Positions 17,743 through 27,677 of a stretch of DNA of 64,000 bases are shown in pieces. The position numbers and the translations under genes are program-made. Source of the stretch: JACMLD01 sp047602295 (GTDB lineage Bacteria; Bacteroidota; Bacteroidia; Chitinophagales; Chitinophagaceae); contig JASGHP010000001.1 of assembly GCA_047602295.1 (NCBI GenBank), positions 5,022,001 to 5,086,000 of the forward strand, given 5' to 3'. The stretch's first letter is position 1; every line of letters starts with the position of its first letter. The notes beneath the pieces are model-generated. The model saw only the letters and a list, made by a program, of their open reading frames with translations, did not search any database and was not told where the DNA came from.

Positions 17743-18096
17743 GATTTAAATTTATATGCCTATAAAAATAAGCATACTAACGGGAATGTGAGATGGTGAT
17801 TCTTTTGCACTTTCTCTTTCATTAACCAATACCAATTCCTGATTAACCAGGCAATAGTCTCGTGGCGGGACAGAAATAGTTTTCGTTATTCCCGTGAAAA
17901 ATTATTTGAAAATTATTTTTTTTCATTAATATTGAGTTTGCATTATCCATCCTATTTACATCCACACTTTCCCCTCTCTTATACTAGGTTGCGTCCCGAT
18001 TTATCACTAATTACTCAGTCAAATTAGTATTGTCTGTTGTCTTGGAATTCCATTTTCCGGGGCACGGATACTCTATTCACCCAACATAAAAGCCGT
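17743..18096. other. Divergent intergenic region
   Basis: This holds the divergent promoters of the cupin gene and the T9SS cargo gene. TTAACCA words recur at 17822-17851. No RNA gene or ORF of note was seen. Confidence 0.4.
17747..17754 (-). promoter_or_regulatory. Candidate -7 box (TAAATTTA) four bases before cupin start
   Basis: It matches TAnnTTTR on the minus strand and is separated from the ATG by AATC. It has the same 4-nt spacing as CBS, kdsA and msrC. Confidence 0.4.
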
Positions 18097-20979
18097 ATGA
18101 AGTTTATTTTTACCTTATTTCTGCTGGTAGCAGGATTACATGTTTTTTCTCAATGGAGTGATACCACCAATTCTTTTACTGATAGCATGCACATGCAGGT
18201 AACTACTGCCCCACGCAATCAGCAGTATTCGTTTATAGTTAGAAGTTACCCAGACAGCGGTTACTTTGTAATCTGGCAGGACACCAGGAACGACCCGGCC
18301 AATTCCAAGTTTGCCATCTATGCACAGAAATACAGCAAAGCCGGCGTGGCGCAATGGACTGCCAACGGTATGCCTATATCTGCCAGCAGCAACAACCAGC
18401 ATTACAGGTATGGCAGCATGGATTATCGCCTTCGCTCTTATGCAGCTACCGACAGTGCAGGTGGTTTTTACATTGCCTATGCAGATGACAGTGTAACCAA
18501 CGTTGTCTACCAACGTGCATGTGTGCAGCATATGCTAAGCAATGGCAATACCGTTTTTAGCGGGGCTGGTTATATCATCAGTTCTAATGGTACAGGAGCT
18601 GGCAACAATGATATATCTCCACAATTGATTGCAGATGGCAACGGCGGTTTCTTTTATTCCTTTATAGGAGCCGCACCCACAGTGGGCACACCCGCCAGGG
18701 TAATGTTGTATTGTTATAAAGATGCAGGTGGTACTTTGCAGAGCTATGGTGGCGGGCAAATGAATGAAAACGCCATACAGATAACCGCCACCTCACCTTG
18801 TGGAAACTATACCTACCTGCAATACATGGATGCAGATGTAGACGACTATAATATTACCAGCGATTTGCAGGGTGGATGCAATGTGGTAATGGCTTTAAAT
18901 GTAAACGGACAGGGTGTAAAACTGGGTTATAATAAATTATTCCGTGCAAAGAAATTGTGTTCTGCACAGGAATATTCTTATGACGACAATTATAATCTTG
19001 TAGCCGGCGGCCAAACCTATACAGCCGGAAATGTTTACCGGTTGTATTATTTAAGAACAGACCATCAAACCATCAGTTGCGGTAGCAGCTCGAATGTATA
19101 TGTGGTGAATCAATACCGCTTAATTCAAAATGGTTTTCAGGAAATAGATGGAGGCGCCAGTTTGTACAACCTGGTCTTTCCCAAAATTGTTACGGTTAGC
19201 AGCACCGGCAACATCAATGCAACGCTTTTGGCAACGCAGGAAAGAACCTACGCTCAAAACGTAACCTCCAATTATTTTGTAAAAGGTTATGTGGTAAAAG
19301 AAGAAATCTATGACAGCATTCCTTACCAGCGAACATCCAACACAAACCCTAATTACCCTGGATACATAACGACAGAACCTGCTACTCTTAATAAGCTGAA
19401 TAATTTCAGGGACACCATTTTGACTGCTGCTGCATCTGATTTTACCCTTGGTGGCGGTGCCAATCAAATTTTTCTAGCTTGCATAGAAACATCCGGCGGC
19501 TACGTAAACCTGCAACACCTTGCAGTGGAAGCACAAACGGCAGATTCATTTGCGCTGGTATATAAAACAGCTGGAAAAACAGGGTCCATAATAGGAAAAG
19601 GAAGTTATGAAGTACCGCCTATGCTTGCGGTAAACAATGCCGGCAACGCACTGTTTTATATAAAAGACAACGTGCCTATCCCCTATGAGGGAGTTAGTTT
19701 TACACGGGTAAGTCCGATAACTACAGGCGCAACGCTTAACTGGGGAGCCATGGGTAAATTAATTGGAACAGGTATCTGGAGTAATAGCCCTTTCTACAAC
19801 TTCGATCCTTTTGTTTCATTAGATCCAGTAAACGGCACAGCATTGGTGTCCTGGACAGACGAGCGAAACAATAGCACCACGGGCAGGGATATTTATATTC
19901 GCCACCTGGATGATTTGAATAATACCAGTTACGAACCACCTTATAAAAGGGTGAAACCTGCCAGCAACCCATACGGTCCTAAAAATGCGTCCGCCAATTT
20001 GTATGGAACAACCAACAACTTTACAACAATAGAAATAAGCAATACCTACAGCAGCGATCCTGGTGTATCGCCTGTTGTAGATATTTCAGACAACTATAAC
20101 CTGGGCACTGTTACGGTAAGCGTGTCTGATAATACAAGTGGCATTCGCACCACTAATGGCAAACCTTATTTAGACAGAAGCTATACCATCACACCCCAAA
20201 ACAATCCTAATGGTGCGGCTACTATTACACTAAGATTGTTTTTTACCACCGCACAGTTCAATGCTTTAAAAGCTGCTGACCCAACTATAAGAACACCAGG
20301 AGATTTGGCAGTAATAAAACAACCGGGTACAGGTTCCGGATCAACCTACACTGTAGTATCAGGAGAACAAACAGTAATACCGCAAACCTGGGCGGCTGTT
20401 GATGGCGGCTATTATATACAGATAGAGGTAACCAGCTTTAGCAATTTCTTTATTCTTAAAAACGCCAATGCGCTGCCGGTAACATGGCTGGGCGTGCAAG
20501 CGCAATGGCAAAACAAAGTACAAGCAAAAGTAAGTTGGCAAATTGCCGAAGAACAAAATGTAAAAAGCTATACTGTTCAGCGCAGTGAAAATGGTCTTGA
20601 CTATAGCAATGTTTGTACGGTAAATGCTGGTGGTTTAAGTCAATATAGCTGTGTAGTGCCTGCAGGCAGCGTTAATTATTACAGGGTGATGGAAACAGAT
20701 ATGGATGGACAGTCTGCCTATAGCAAGACGGTGCTTTTGCAAAACATGGCGCAGGGTGTATCACTTTATCCAAACCCCGCGAAAGATGTATTGTATATTA
20801 ACGGCATTCAAAAATATGCAGCGTTGCAAGTAGTAGACATGAAAGGAAATGTAGTGCAACAACAAACCGTAACACCATCAAATTATACATTAGACATCAG
20901 CAAGCTTAGCAAAGGGCATTACCTGTTGCGATTGGTAAGCAGCTCAGACGTGCAAACGCTTAAGTTTATTAAGCAGTAG
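18097..20979 (+). CDS. T9SS type A sorting domain protein
   Basis: A secreted protein of about 960 residues. The start at 18097 opens a signal peptide (MKFIFTLFLLVAGLHVFSQ); an upstream in-frame ATG at 18037 is not needed. The central 800 residues are repeats rich in Ser, Thr, Asn and Tyr without a recognised enzyme motif. The last 75 residues are a type IX secretion sorting domain: VSLYPNPAKDVLYINGI, ALQVVDMKGNVV, LDISKLSKGHYLLRLV. The protein is therefore exported through the T9SS and probably anchored at the cell surface. The cargo function is unknown. Confidence 0.9.
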   Translation: MKFIFTLFLLVAGLHVFSQWSDTTNSFTDSMHMQVTTAPRNQQYSFIVRSYPDSGYFVIWQDTRNDPANSKFAIYAQKYSKAGVAQWTANGMPISASSNNQHYRYGSMDYRLRSYAATDSAGGFYIAYADDSVTNVVYQRACVQHMLSNGNTVFSGAGYIISSNGTGAGNNDISPQLIADGNGGFFYSFIGAAPTVGTPARVMLYCYKDAGGTLQSYGGGQMNENAIQITATSPCGNYTYLQYMDADVDDYNITSDLQGGCNVVMALNVNGQGVKLGYNKLFRAKKLCSAQEYSYDDNYNLVAGGQTYTAGNVYRLYYLRTDHQTISCGSSSNVYVVNQYRLIQNGFQEIDGGASLYNLVFPKIVTVSSTGNINATLLATQERTYAQNVTSNYFVKGYVVKEEIYDSIPYQRTSNTNPNYPGYITTEPATLNKLNNFRDTILTAAASDFTLGGGANQIFLACIETSGGYVNLQHLAVEAQTADSFALVYKTAGKTGSIIGKGSYEVPPMLAVNNAGNALFYIKDNVPIPYEGVSFTRVSPITTGATLNWGAMGKLIGTGIWSNSPFYNFDPFVSLDPVNGTALVSWTDERNNSTTGRDIYIRHLDDLNNTSYEPPYKRVKPASNPYGPKNASANLYGTTNNFTTIEISNTYSSDPGVSPVVDISDNYNLGTVTVSVSDNTSGIRTTNGKPYLDRSYTITPQNNPNGAATITLRLFFTTAQFNALKAADPTIRTPGDLAVIKQPGTGSGSTYTVVSGEQTVIPQTWAAVDGGYYIQIEVTSFSNFFILKNANALPVTWLGVQAQWQNKVQAKVSWQIAEEQNVKSYTVQRSENGLDYSNVCTVNAGGLSQYSCVVPAGSVNYYRVMETDMDGQSAYSKTVLLQNMAQGVSLYPNPAKDVLYINGIQKYAALQVVDMKGNVVQQQTVTPSNYTLDISKLSKGHYLLRLVSSSDVQTLKFIKQ

Positions 20980-20997
20980 TTATCGATATTGCAACAT

Positions 20998-21031
20998 AAA
21001 GCAGGTGCATAAATGTGCACCTGCTTTTTTT
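20998..21031 (+). terminator. Intrinsic terminator of the T9SS gene
   Basis: AGCAGGTGCA pairs perfectly with TGCACCTGCT over 10 bp with a 6-nt loop, followed by seven T. It starts 18 bases past the stop codon. Confidence 0.93.
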
Positions 21032-21109
21032 ATTAAATGTATTACCAAGAACAAGGTTTGAAGAAAATTAAAAGTATAAGGTCAGAAACTTCATACAACA
21101 GAAGTCTTA

Positions 21110-21625
21110 TTATTCCAACTCAAAAATTTTTATATCAAAGTTGTAGCCACCCATTACATAATATTTTTCGACCACCAGAAATTTGGGTTCATTGTCAATC
21201 TTTACAACAGAACAAAATATATCGCCAAGTAATCTGGGGCCTAAATTTATTTTTGCATTTGTGTTTTTTGATCTCACGATTAATTCATCTTTGTAATTGG
21301 ATGTATCTAACTGCACCTGAGTATCTCCAAAACTTACTGTTGGTTCGCCCCAGCTAATAAGAGAAAGATTAAGTTTAGCTATATCCAGCTCTCCATGCGC
21401 AACAAAACCGCCTCTTTCAAGTTGTTTGTATAAATCGTTGGTGTTGGTATCTTCTCCGTAAGTGGGATTTGACCTTTCAAGCGAGTCAGTTTCCTCATCT
21501 GACAAATCCCTGTTTTCATTCATCGTAATCCTAAAACTTATTTCCCCAGATTGCAATAATTTAGCTGGCCTGCCTGTACATGCTGCGCAAAATATTATTA
21601 AAAGAATCGGAAGAACAGATTTCAT
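21110..21625 (-). CDS. Hypothetical lipoprotein
   Basis: About 171 residues. The start at 21625 gives a short signal sequence ending in the lipobox IIFCAAC, so a lipid anchor is likely. An upstream in-frame ATG at 21658 overlaps the stop of the preceding gene by one base. The mature part is acidic, with DLSDEETDSLERSNPTYGED near the start. No family recognised. It is translated just after the gene at 21658. Confidence 0.65.
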   Translation of the reverse strand: MKSVLPILLIIFCAACTGRPAKLLQSGEISFRITMNENRDLSDEETDSLERSNPTYGEDTNTNDLYKQLERGGFVAHGELDIAKLNLSLISWGEPTVSFGDTQVQLDTSNYKDELIVRSKNTNAKINLGPRLLGDIFCSVVKIDNEPKFLVVEKYYVMGGYNFDIKIFELE

Positions 21626-21657
21626 AAATAAGGTTTTACTTTTTTGAAGTAAATGCA

Positions 21658-22518
21658 TTAATTGTCTTTCTTATTTTTTTTATTTTCTTTTTCTTCAGTC
21701 TTGCTTATCTTTTTTACTGCATCCATTGAAATGACAAGAAGTTCGTCTGTTTTGCAATTCCAGATATTAAGATAATTTTTTGAAACAACATTGTGCTGCT
21801 TCCATTTTGCAAACTTTTCGTAAAGCATTAGAGTGCAGATATCAGTGGCAGTAATAAAATCACCAGTCTCTGGTAAATGCATGTGTATTGCCCCCTCTAT
21901 TTCTTTTCCTTCTTCCTCCTTTCCGCCATAATTGATAGGAATGATATTTCTATGCAGTTGTTTCTTGCTAACCAGGTTATCGCTTCTATCAAATGTCAGC
22001 AGATAATCGTTGCCAAAAATAACTACGCCGTTTTGCTCGGGCCCCGTTAAAACATATACTTTCTTTTCATCACCATTTATCAAGGGAATCAAATTCAGGT
22101 TTGTATTTTTATAGGTTTTAAACAATGTATCAGAATTAATAGCTGTCAAAGCAATTTTCCTGATTGCATATAGCGAAGCTTCCGTCTCTGTAAAGCCCCT
22201 TTCAACAAGATCTAATTTTGCTGTTTTGGTATTGTATGTACTGTCAAATGAAATTGTTCCAATTACTTTAGGCTGTTCTCCTTTCGAAAAGAAAATGCAT
22301 TTTGCTACGCCATTATCAGAATAAGAAAAATAGCCGCCTATATCTGTTTGGTCTTTATGTGCTTCCAGGAAAATGTCTGTACCATACCACGATGCCATTT
22401 CAGATTTATAAAGCCTCTTTCCTTCAGCAACTATCGGCTGTGCCTGTTCAGTAGGGCTGGGTTGTCCAAATAAATGTGAGGTTACAAATACTAACAAAAG
22501 AATAAATACGCTTTTCAT
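21658..22518 (-). CDS. Hypothetical secreted protein
   Basis: About 286 residues with a signal peptide (MKSVFILLLVFVTSHLFGQ). The start at 22518 is preferred over 22551. It is preceded by AAAACCTTAT-like sequence, as is the next gene, which hints at a shared translation signal. The mature part is mixed alpha/beta with a lysine-rich tail (KKISKTEEKENKKNKK). No known domain. It forms a two-gene unit with the lipoprotein at 21110. Confidence 0.65.
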   Translation of the reverse strand: MKSVFILLLVFVTSHLFGQPSPTEQAQPIVAEGKRLYKSEMASWYGTDIFLEAHKDQTDIGGYFSYSDNGVAKCIFFSKGEQPKVIGTISFDSTYNTKTAKLDLVERGFTETEASLYAIRKIALTAINSDTLFKTYKNTNLNLIPLINGDEKKVYVLTGPEQNGVVIFGNDYLLTFDRSDNLVSKKQLHRNIIPINYGGKEEEGKEIEGAIHMHLPETGDFITATDICTLMLYEKFAKWKQHNVVSKNYLNIWNCKTDELLVISMDAVKKISKTEEKENKKNKKDN

Positions 22519-22646
22519 AATAAGGTTTTTAAAGGCTCTTTTTACTGCCATTGACTAAATTTATAAAAAAGCAACGCAATCCCGCACGAGTAGGCTTTTA
22601 TTTTTTAAAGTATTGAGTTAAATCGCAACCATCAAAACAAAACTTT

Positions 22647-22688
22647 ACGTGAAACCTTTGTGTCCCCCATGTCTTCGTGGCACAAAAA
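22647..22688 (-). repeat. CACGGAG-type repeat, minus orientation
   Basis: Read on the minus strand, GTGCCACGAAGACATGGGGG continues into ACACAAAGGTTTCACG. It is related to the CACGGAG modules at 6068 and 27683. It lies directly downstream of the aconitase terminator. Confidence 0.6.
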
Positions 22689-22712
22689 AGCCCCAACTTA
22701 CTAGCTGGGGCT
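22683..22712 (-). terminator. Intrinsic terminator of aconitase
   Basis: On the minus strand, AGCCCCA pairs with TGGGGCT (10-nt loop) followed by TTTTTT. It lies about 30 bases past the aconitase stop. Confidence 0.85.
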
Positions 22713-22743
22713 GATTATATAAAGTGTTACTTACTTTATTCTA

Positions 22744-25008
22744 TTACGCAAATTGCTTACGGATAATGTTCAATGCGCCACCGGCTTTAAACCAGTCTAT
22801 CTGCTGCTCGTTGTAAGTATGGTTTGCTTTAATGATATCTGAGCTACCATCTGCATGGTGCAAAGTAATAGCTAAAGCCTTACCTGGTGCAAAACTGTCA
22901 AGACCCAGGATATCGATAGTATCATCTTCCTGGATTTTATCATAATCAGCTTTGTCATCAAATGTAAGCGCCAGCATACCTTGTTTCTTCAGGTTGGTTT
23001 CGTGAATACGGGCAAAAGATTTTACCAATACAGCACGTACACCCAGGTGACGAGGTTCCATAGCTGCGTGTTCGCGGCTGCTGCCTTCACCATAGTTTTC
23101 GTCACCTACTACCAATGTACCAACGCCTGCAGCTTTGTATGCACGTTGCGTTGCTGGCACCGGACCGTATTCGTTAGTAAGTTGATTTTTTACTTTATCT
23201 GTTTTCTCGTTAAAGAAATTAACTGCACCAATCAGCATGTTGTTGCTGATATTATCCAGGTGACCGCGGAATTTCAACCAAGGGCCGGCCATAGAGATGT
23301 GGTCGGTAGTACATTTTCCTTTTGCTTTAATCAGCAATTTCAAACCTTTCAGATCTGTACCTTCCCATGCAGCAAACGGATCCAGCAATTGCAAGCGGTT
23401 TGATGTAGGGCTTACTTTTACCACCACACCACTTCCATCTGCAGCAGGCGCCTGGAAGCCGGGATCGTCTACAGAGAATCCTTTTGGAGGCAATTCAAAA
23501 CCAGATGGCTCATCCAGTTTTACTTTCTCTCCTTTATTGTTTACCAAAGTATCTGTAAGCGGGTTGAAAGAAAGATCACCGGCAATGGCCAATGCCGTTA
23601 CCAATTCAGGACTGCCCACAAACGCAAATGTGTTGGGGTTGCCGTCTGCACGTTTTGCAAAGTTGCGGTTGAATGAATGTACAATCGTATTCTTCTCTGC
23701 TTTTTCAGCACCAACCCTATCCCACATACCAATGCAGGGACCGCAGGCATTTGCGAAAACAGTAGCACCAATTTTATCAAACACATTCAGGAAGCCATCG
23801 CGTTCTATGGTATAACGCACCTGCTCACTACCGGGAGTGATAGTGAAAGCAGCTTTCAGGGTTAATCCTTTTTCGCTTACCTGTTTTGCCAGGCTTACAG
23901 AGCGGGATATATCTTCATAAGAAGAGTTGGTGCAACTGCCAATAAGACCCACTTCCACTTTTGTAGGCCAGCCATTAGCAGCAGCAGCTTCTTTCATTTT
24001 AGAAATTGGCGTAGCTAAATCCGGAGTGAAAGGTCCGTTTAAGTGCGGTTCCAGTTCAGAAAGATTTATTTCAATTACCTGGTCGAAATAATCAGCAGGG
24101 TTTGCATATACTTCAGGGTCTGCGGTCAGGTGTTCTTTAATGCCATCTGCCAATGCAGCAACATCTGCACGGCCGGTTGCTTTCAGGTAGCGGCTCATGC
24201 TATCATCATATCCAAAAGTAGAAGTAGTAGCGCCAATCTCTGCACCCATGTTACAGATAGTGCCTTTACCAGTACAGCTCATAGAAGTAGCACCTTCTCC
24301 AAAATATTCTACCACTGCGCCGGTACCACCTTTTACAGTAAGTATGCCGGCAACTTTTAAGATAACGTCTTTAGGGGCTGTCCAACCACTCAGTTTACCG
24401 GTTAGTTTTACGCCAATCAGTTTAGGAAATTTCAGTTCCCAGGGCAAACCAGCCATTACATCGCAGGCATCTGCACCACCAACGCCAATGGCAATCATGC
24501 CAAGGCCGCCGGCATTTACAGTGTGAGAATCGGTACCAATCATCATACCACCAGGGAAAGCATAGTTTTCCAGCACTACCTGGTGAATGATACCAGCGCC
24601 GGGTTTCCAGAAGCCAATACCATATTTATTAGAAACAGAAGCCAGGAAGTCGTATACCTCACTGCTTTCATGTACAGCACGGTCAAGGTCTGTTTTGCTA
24701 TCATTCTTGGCCATAATCAGGTGATCGCAGTGCACGGTAGAAGGAACTGCCACTTTATTTCTGCCAGCCTGCATAAACTGCAGCAAAGCCATCTGTGCGG
24801 TGGCATCCTGCATAGCTACGCGGTCCGGGGCAAAGTCTACATAACTTTTACCTCTTTCGTGTGCCTGGGTGGCGTCTCCCTGCCAGAGGTGGGCATATAA
24901 TATTTTTTCGGTGAGGGTTAAAGGGCGTCCAACTACTTTGCGGGCTGCGCTGACACGGCCTCCAAAATTGCCGTACAGCTTTTTGATCATGTCCAAATCA
25001 AATACCAT
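22744..25008 (-). CDS. acn: Aconitate hydratase
   Basis: A 754-residue mitochondrial-type aconitase, which isomerises citrate and isocitrate in the TCA cycle using a [4Fe-4S] cluster. VPSTVHCDHLI and the DSHTVNAGGLGMIAIGVGGAD segment are active-site elements. The cluster cysteines are in LIGSCTNSSYED and ANACGPCIGMWDR. The C-terminal swivel domain has GDENYGEGSSREHAAMEPRHLG. Monocistronic, with a strong terminator. Confidence 0.97.
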   Translation of the reverse strand: MVFDLDMIKKLYGNFGGRVSAARKVVGRPLTLTEKILYAHLWQGDATQAHERGKSYVDFAPDRVAMQDATAQMALLQFMQAGRNKVAVPSTVHCDHLIMAKNDSKTDLDRAVHESSEVYDFLASVSNKYGIGFWKPGAGIIHQVVLENYAFPGGMMIGTDSHTVNAGGLGMIAIGVGGADACDVMAGLPWELKFPKLIGVKLTGKLSGWTAPKDVILKVAGILTVKGGTGAVVEYFGEGATSMSCTGKGTICNMGAEIGATTSTFGYDDSMSRYLKATGRADVAALADGIKEHLTADPEVYANPADYFDQVIEINLSELEPHLNGPFTPDLATPISKMKEAAAANGWPTKVEVGLIGSCTNSSYEDISRSVSLAKQVSEKGLTLKAAFTITPGSEQVRYTIERDGFLNVFDKIGATVFANACGPCIGMWDRVGAEKAEKNTIVHSFNRNFAKRADGNPNTFAFVGSPELVTALAIAGDLSFNPLTDTLVNNKGEKVKLDEPSGFELPPKGFSVDDPGFQAPAADGSGVVVKVSPTSNRLQLLDPFAAWEGTDLKGLKLLIKAKGKCTTDHISMAGPWLKFRGHLDNISNNMLIGAVNFFNEKTDKVKNQLTNEYGPVPATQRAYKAAGVGTLVVGDENYGEGSSREHAAMEPRHLGVRAVLVKSFARIHETNLKKQGMLALTFDDKADYDKIQEDDTIDILGLDSFAPGKALAITLHHADGSSDIIKANHTYNEQQIDWFKAGGALNIIRKQFA

Positions 25009-25125
25009 GGTTATTGTATTTTAGGTGTTATCAACGGGTTTACAGGCTGTTAAGAAAGATATCTTGACCGATAAAACCTGCAATAGCCGTTTAAAAGTGA
25101 TGCGAATTTACCAAAAAAGGAAGGA

Positions 25126-25235
25126 AGTTTTAAGTTTTAAATGATAAGTTTTAAGTAGCTACTAGTCGTCAGCTACAAGCTGCAAGTCATCGCGGCAAAA
25201 GCGCTTGAAGCTTGTGGCTTGCTGCAAGCAGCTTC
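25126..25235. repeat. Composite repeat block (AAGTTTTAAG and AGCTACAAGC modules)
   Basis: AAGTTTTAAGTTTTAAAT-type words come first, then AGCTACTAGTCGTCAGCTAC and AGCTGCAAG words. It ends with CTTGAAGCTTGTGGCTTG (25204-25221), an 18-bp sequence that is repeated exactly at 30106-30123. Confidence 0.7.
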
Positions 25236-25262
25236 TCTCTAGGATCTCTAGCCAAAATATTC

Positions 25263-25270
25263 TAAATTAG
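25263..25270 (+). promoter_or_regulatory. Candidate -7 box (TAAATTAG) five bases before PspC start
   Basis: A TAnnTTTG-like box with one mismatch ends 5 nt before the ATG at 25276. Motif evidence only. Confidence 0.3.
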
Positions 25271-25275
25271 CATTC

Positions 25276-25497
25276 ATGAAACGTTTTAAGCAATTTGTAG
25301 AGTGGCATGTGTTTGGGGTATGCTCTTACATTGGCGATAAAATGGGCATTGCTTCCGCTACCATACGCAAATATTTTATTTATATTTCGTTTCTTACCAT
25401 GGGGTCTCCAATTATTATTTACCTGTTTGTAGCTTTCTGGATGAATATTAAGGATTACATTCTTTCTGCAAGGCGCAACCCACTCCGTAATCGCTAA
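25276..25497 (+). CDS. PspC-domain small membrane protein
   Basis: A 73-residue PspC-like protein. RFKQFVEWHVFGVCSYIGDK, MGIASATIRKYFIYISF and GSPIIIYLFVAFWMNI match the family, with one main membrane helix. PspC domains link to envelope-stress responses in other bacteria. Here no PspA is adjacent, so the exact role is inferred. Confidence 0.85.
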   Translation: MKRFKQFVEWHVFGVCSYIGDKMGIASATIRKYFIYISFLTMGSPIIIYLFVAFWMNIKDYILSARRNPLRNR

Positions 25498-25558
25498 AAG
25501 AAGTTTCTGCTGGTATTAAGGCGCTGATTTATTTTCTTTACGCTGTCAATGACTGCTG

Positions 25559-26548
25559 ATGTTTGTATTTGAATACGATCACGTCAATTACAGGGAACTG
25601 CTAAAAGCCCTCGCAAAATCTCTCGGTGTGCCGTTTAAAGACGACAGGCTTTACTATCCCCCTGCCATAGCAAATGGCTTTTCACAAATGATAGAATTAT
25701 CCGATGGCGTACAGGCAATGGTTTTTCAATACACTTATGCAACGCATCACCGTTTAAAAAGAAAAAAAATAAACGAGGAATTTTATACTCTTTGGTTTAT
25801 AGAAGTAGATGCCAGCAGTGCAGTAAATATAGATATAGACAACGACAGGTATCATGCTGCCAACGAAGGTTTCTCCACGGCACTTCTTACCAGTTCATTG
25901 TTTGAAGCCAGTTATGAAATGGCTGCAGGCAGCAAAGTGCGTGGCATTAATATATTGCTGAATAATGAATGGCTGGTAAAATACCTTGGCGTAGATTCTA
26001 AAAGCGGACTATTGCAAAAATACCTCTCTTTAAAAGCGTCACGTATTACCATAGAACCGCTGGATGCAGAATATAAAAAACTGATGCAGGATATCATTGA
26101 CCAGGTAGATGGCGCGGGGCAGTTTAAGCTGATTACTATTCAAAACCGCATTATGATGTTGATTGAAAGGTTTTTTATGCGGATGGCTACAAAAATAGAA
26201 TCAACCAATCTTTCTCTCAAGCTTAGCCGCAATGATATCAACCGCGTAATGGAAATAGAATCCGTTATTACCAAAGATGTTTTTAACCCTGCTCCTTATA
26301 TACCAGAGCTTGCCAAAATGGTAAACATCAGTGAGACAAAACTGAAAAATGATTTTAAGACTGTTTACGGCATACCCATTTACCAGTATTTTCAAAAAGC
26401 ACGCATGCGTGCAGCAAGAGATGTGTTGGAGTCTAATAAATATTCTATCAAGCAGGTTGCATTAGAATTGGGCTATACCAACCTTAGCAACTTTAGCACT
26501 GCGTTTAAAAAAGAATTTGGCATACTACCCAGCGAATTAAAGTCGTAA
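25559..26548 (+). CDS. AraC family transcriptional regulator
   Basis: A 329-residue regulator. Residues 1 to about 220 are a sensing domain of the Bacteroidota type, including GINILLNNEWLVKYLG and TIQNRIMMLIERFFMRMATK. The C-terminal AraC double HTH is at about 230-329 (IPELAKMVNISETKLKNDFK, IYQYFQKARMRAARDVLE, SIKQVALELGYTNLSNFS, KEFGILPSEL). It has no clear target. A truncated paralogue follows on the same strand. Confidence 0.87.
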   Translation: MFVFEYDHVNYRELLKALAKSLGVPFKDDRLYYPPAIANGFSQMIELSDGVQAMVFQYTYATHHRLKRKKINEEFYTLWFIEVDASSAVNIDIDNDRYHAANEGFSTALLTSSLFEASYEMAAGSKVRGINILLNNEWLVKYLGVDSKSGLLQKYLSLKASRITIEPLDAEYKKLMQDIIDQVDGAGQFKLITIQNRIMMLIERFFMRMATKIESTNLSLKLSRNDINRVMEIESVITKDVFNPAPYIPELAKMVNISETKLKNDFKTVYGIPIYQYFQKARMRAARDVLESNKYSIKQVALELGYTNLSNFSTAFKKEFGILPSELKS

Positions 26549-26876
26549 AGCATCTCTTCTTGTTCAACTCATCCTGCATTTTCATTGACGCAAATCAAGT
26601 TAACTAGCTTATTAATCATTCCTACTCTCTTTTTTCGCCAATTAACCAACCAATAACCGTTTATTGTCGCCTTAGCATTTACGCTTTAAACACTTAGACT
26701 ACCAGCAAACACAAGCTTGTTTTTGTTAAAAGCCTTATTCAGCCTGTCAATTGTCTTTTACGGCCATAGTTATTGCAATAGCTTGCACACCATTTGCAAC
26801 CATTGATCGTCATATATAAAAATGCATTTAATAAAATTTGTACATATACTAGTTTACCCCTAAGGAGAATAAAGCT
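26549..26876. other. Intergenic region between the AraC regulator and its paralogue
   Basis: Non-coding in all frames above noise. A good Shine-Dalgarno, AAGGAG (26862-26867), lies 9 bases before the next ATG, which is unusual for this genome. No hairpin or repeat family was recognised. Confidence 0.4.
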
Positions 26877-27554
26877 ATGATAAAGTTGAAATATGAGAAC
26901 CTGGTGTTTGATGAACATAAGCTTCCGGATTTTGTAGCCACCATGAACACTTATCATTATGGCAAAAAAATAATTCTGAAAGATAAATATGCAAGTGGCG
27001 ATTATAAGCTGCTTGAATTTGCCAATGGATTTTATGCATATGTATCCAATTATATTCTGAGAGAAGATTTTGAACTGGAATTATCTGTAGCCCGTGAAGA
27101 TTACCTGGCACTGCATATTAACCAGATTCAGGCAGGTGCAGAATGTAAAATATCTCTTAATGGAGAAACCCTTGCTTACGATGATAAAGTAATTACCTCT
27201 ATTTTTCTTACTGCGCCATCAGACAGTTTTGTTTTAAGTGGCAGCAGCGGTGCCTGTGTAAACCGCCTAAAAATTGTCATCCCTAAAAAATGGTTGTTTC
27301 AACAGATTCCCTCTTTTAATCCTGCATTATTAGACAGCTACCTGCAACTAGACCAGGAGAGGCTTTCAATGGATGCAATAGACCCCACCTACCGTAGCAT
27401 GGTAGATAAAGTAATGAACACAGAAGACAGTCTCTTTTACTTACCCGTTGCACAAAATGTGGTAGCACTAATTGCGGAACGTTTTTTTAACCGCCTTGCT
27501 ACTAAACTGCAGAAAAAACAAAAAGGAAATGAATGGAGCGACAGGGTGGCATGA
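26877..27554 (+). CDS. Truncated AraC-type regulator paralogue (no HTH)
   Basis: A 225-residue protein similar to the sensing half of the regulator just upstream (WLFQQIPSFNPALLDSYLQL and VVALIAERFFNRLATKLQKK align with its IMMLIERFFMRMATKI). The paralogue continues into a DNA-binding domain there, whereas this one ends in GNEWSDRVA and stops. The bases after the stop encode no HTH in any frame, and a terminator follows. It could be a stand-alone sensor or antagonist, or a deletion remnant. Confidence 0.7.
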   Translation: MIKLKYENLVFDEHKLPDFVATMNTYHYGKKIILKDKYASGDYKLLEFANGFYAYVSNYILREDFELELSVAREDYLALHINQIQAGAECKISLNGETLAYDDKVITSIFLTAPSDSFVLSGSSGACVNRLKIVIPKKWLFQQIPSFNPALLDSYLQLDQERLSMDAIDPTYRSMVDKVMNTEDSLFYLPVAQNVVALIAERFFNRLATKLQKKQKGNEWSDRVA

Positions 27555-27648
27555 GAGAACCAAAGGCAAGTCCCGTTTTAAAATCCTTTCTTACCCTAGT
27601 GTTGGTCCGGTCCCTGAAATCACAAAAAGATATTCCCTACCTGCAAGT

Positions 27649-27677
27649 AAGGCTCTGCTGCAAAGCGGGGCTTTTTT
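27649..27677 (+). terminator. Intrinsic terminator
   Basis: AAGGCTCTGCT pairs with AGCGGGGCTT (one bulged G, two wobbles) around a GCAA loop, then six T. It ends the truncated AraC transcript and is followed at once by a CACGGAG repeat. Confidence 0.75.

Noticed and set aside
23297..23815. 172-codon plus-strand frame inside aconitase
   Set aside because: It is antisense to a complete aconitase with all cluster cysteines and is a coding shadow.
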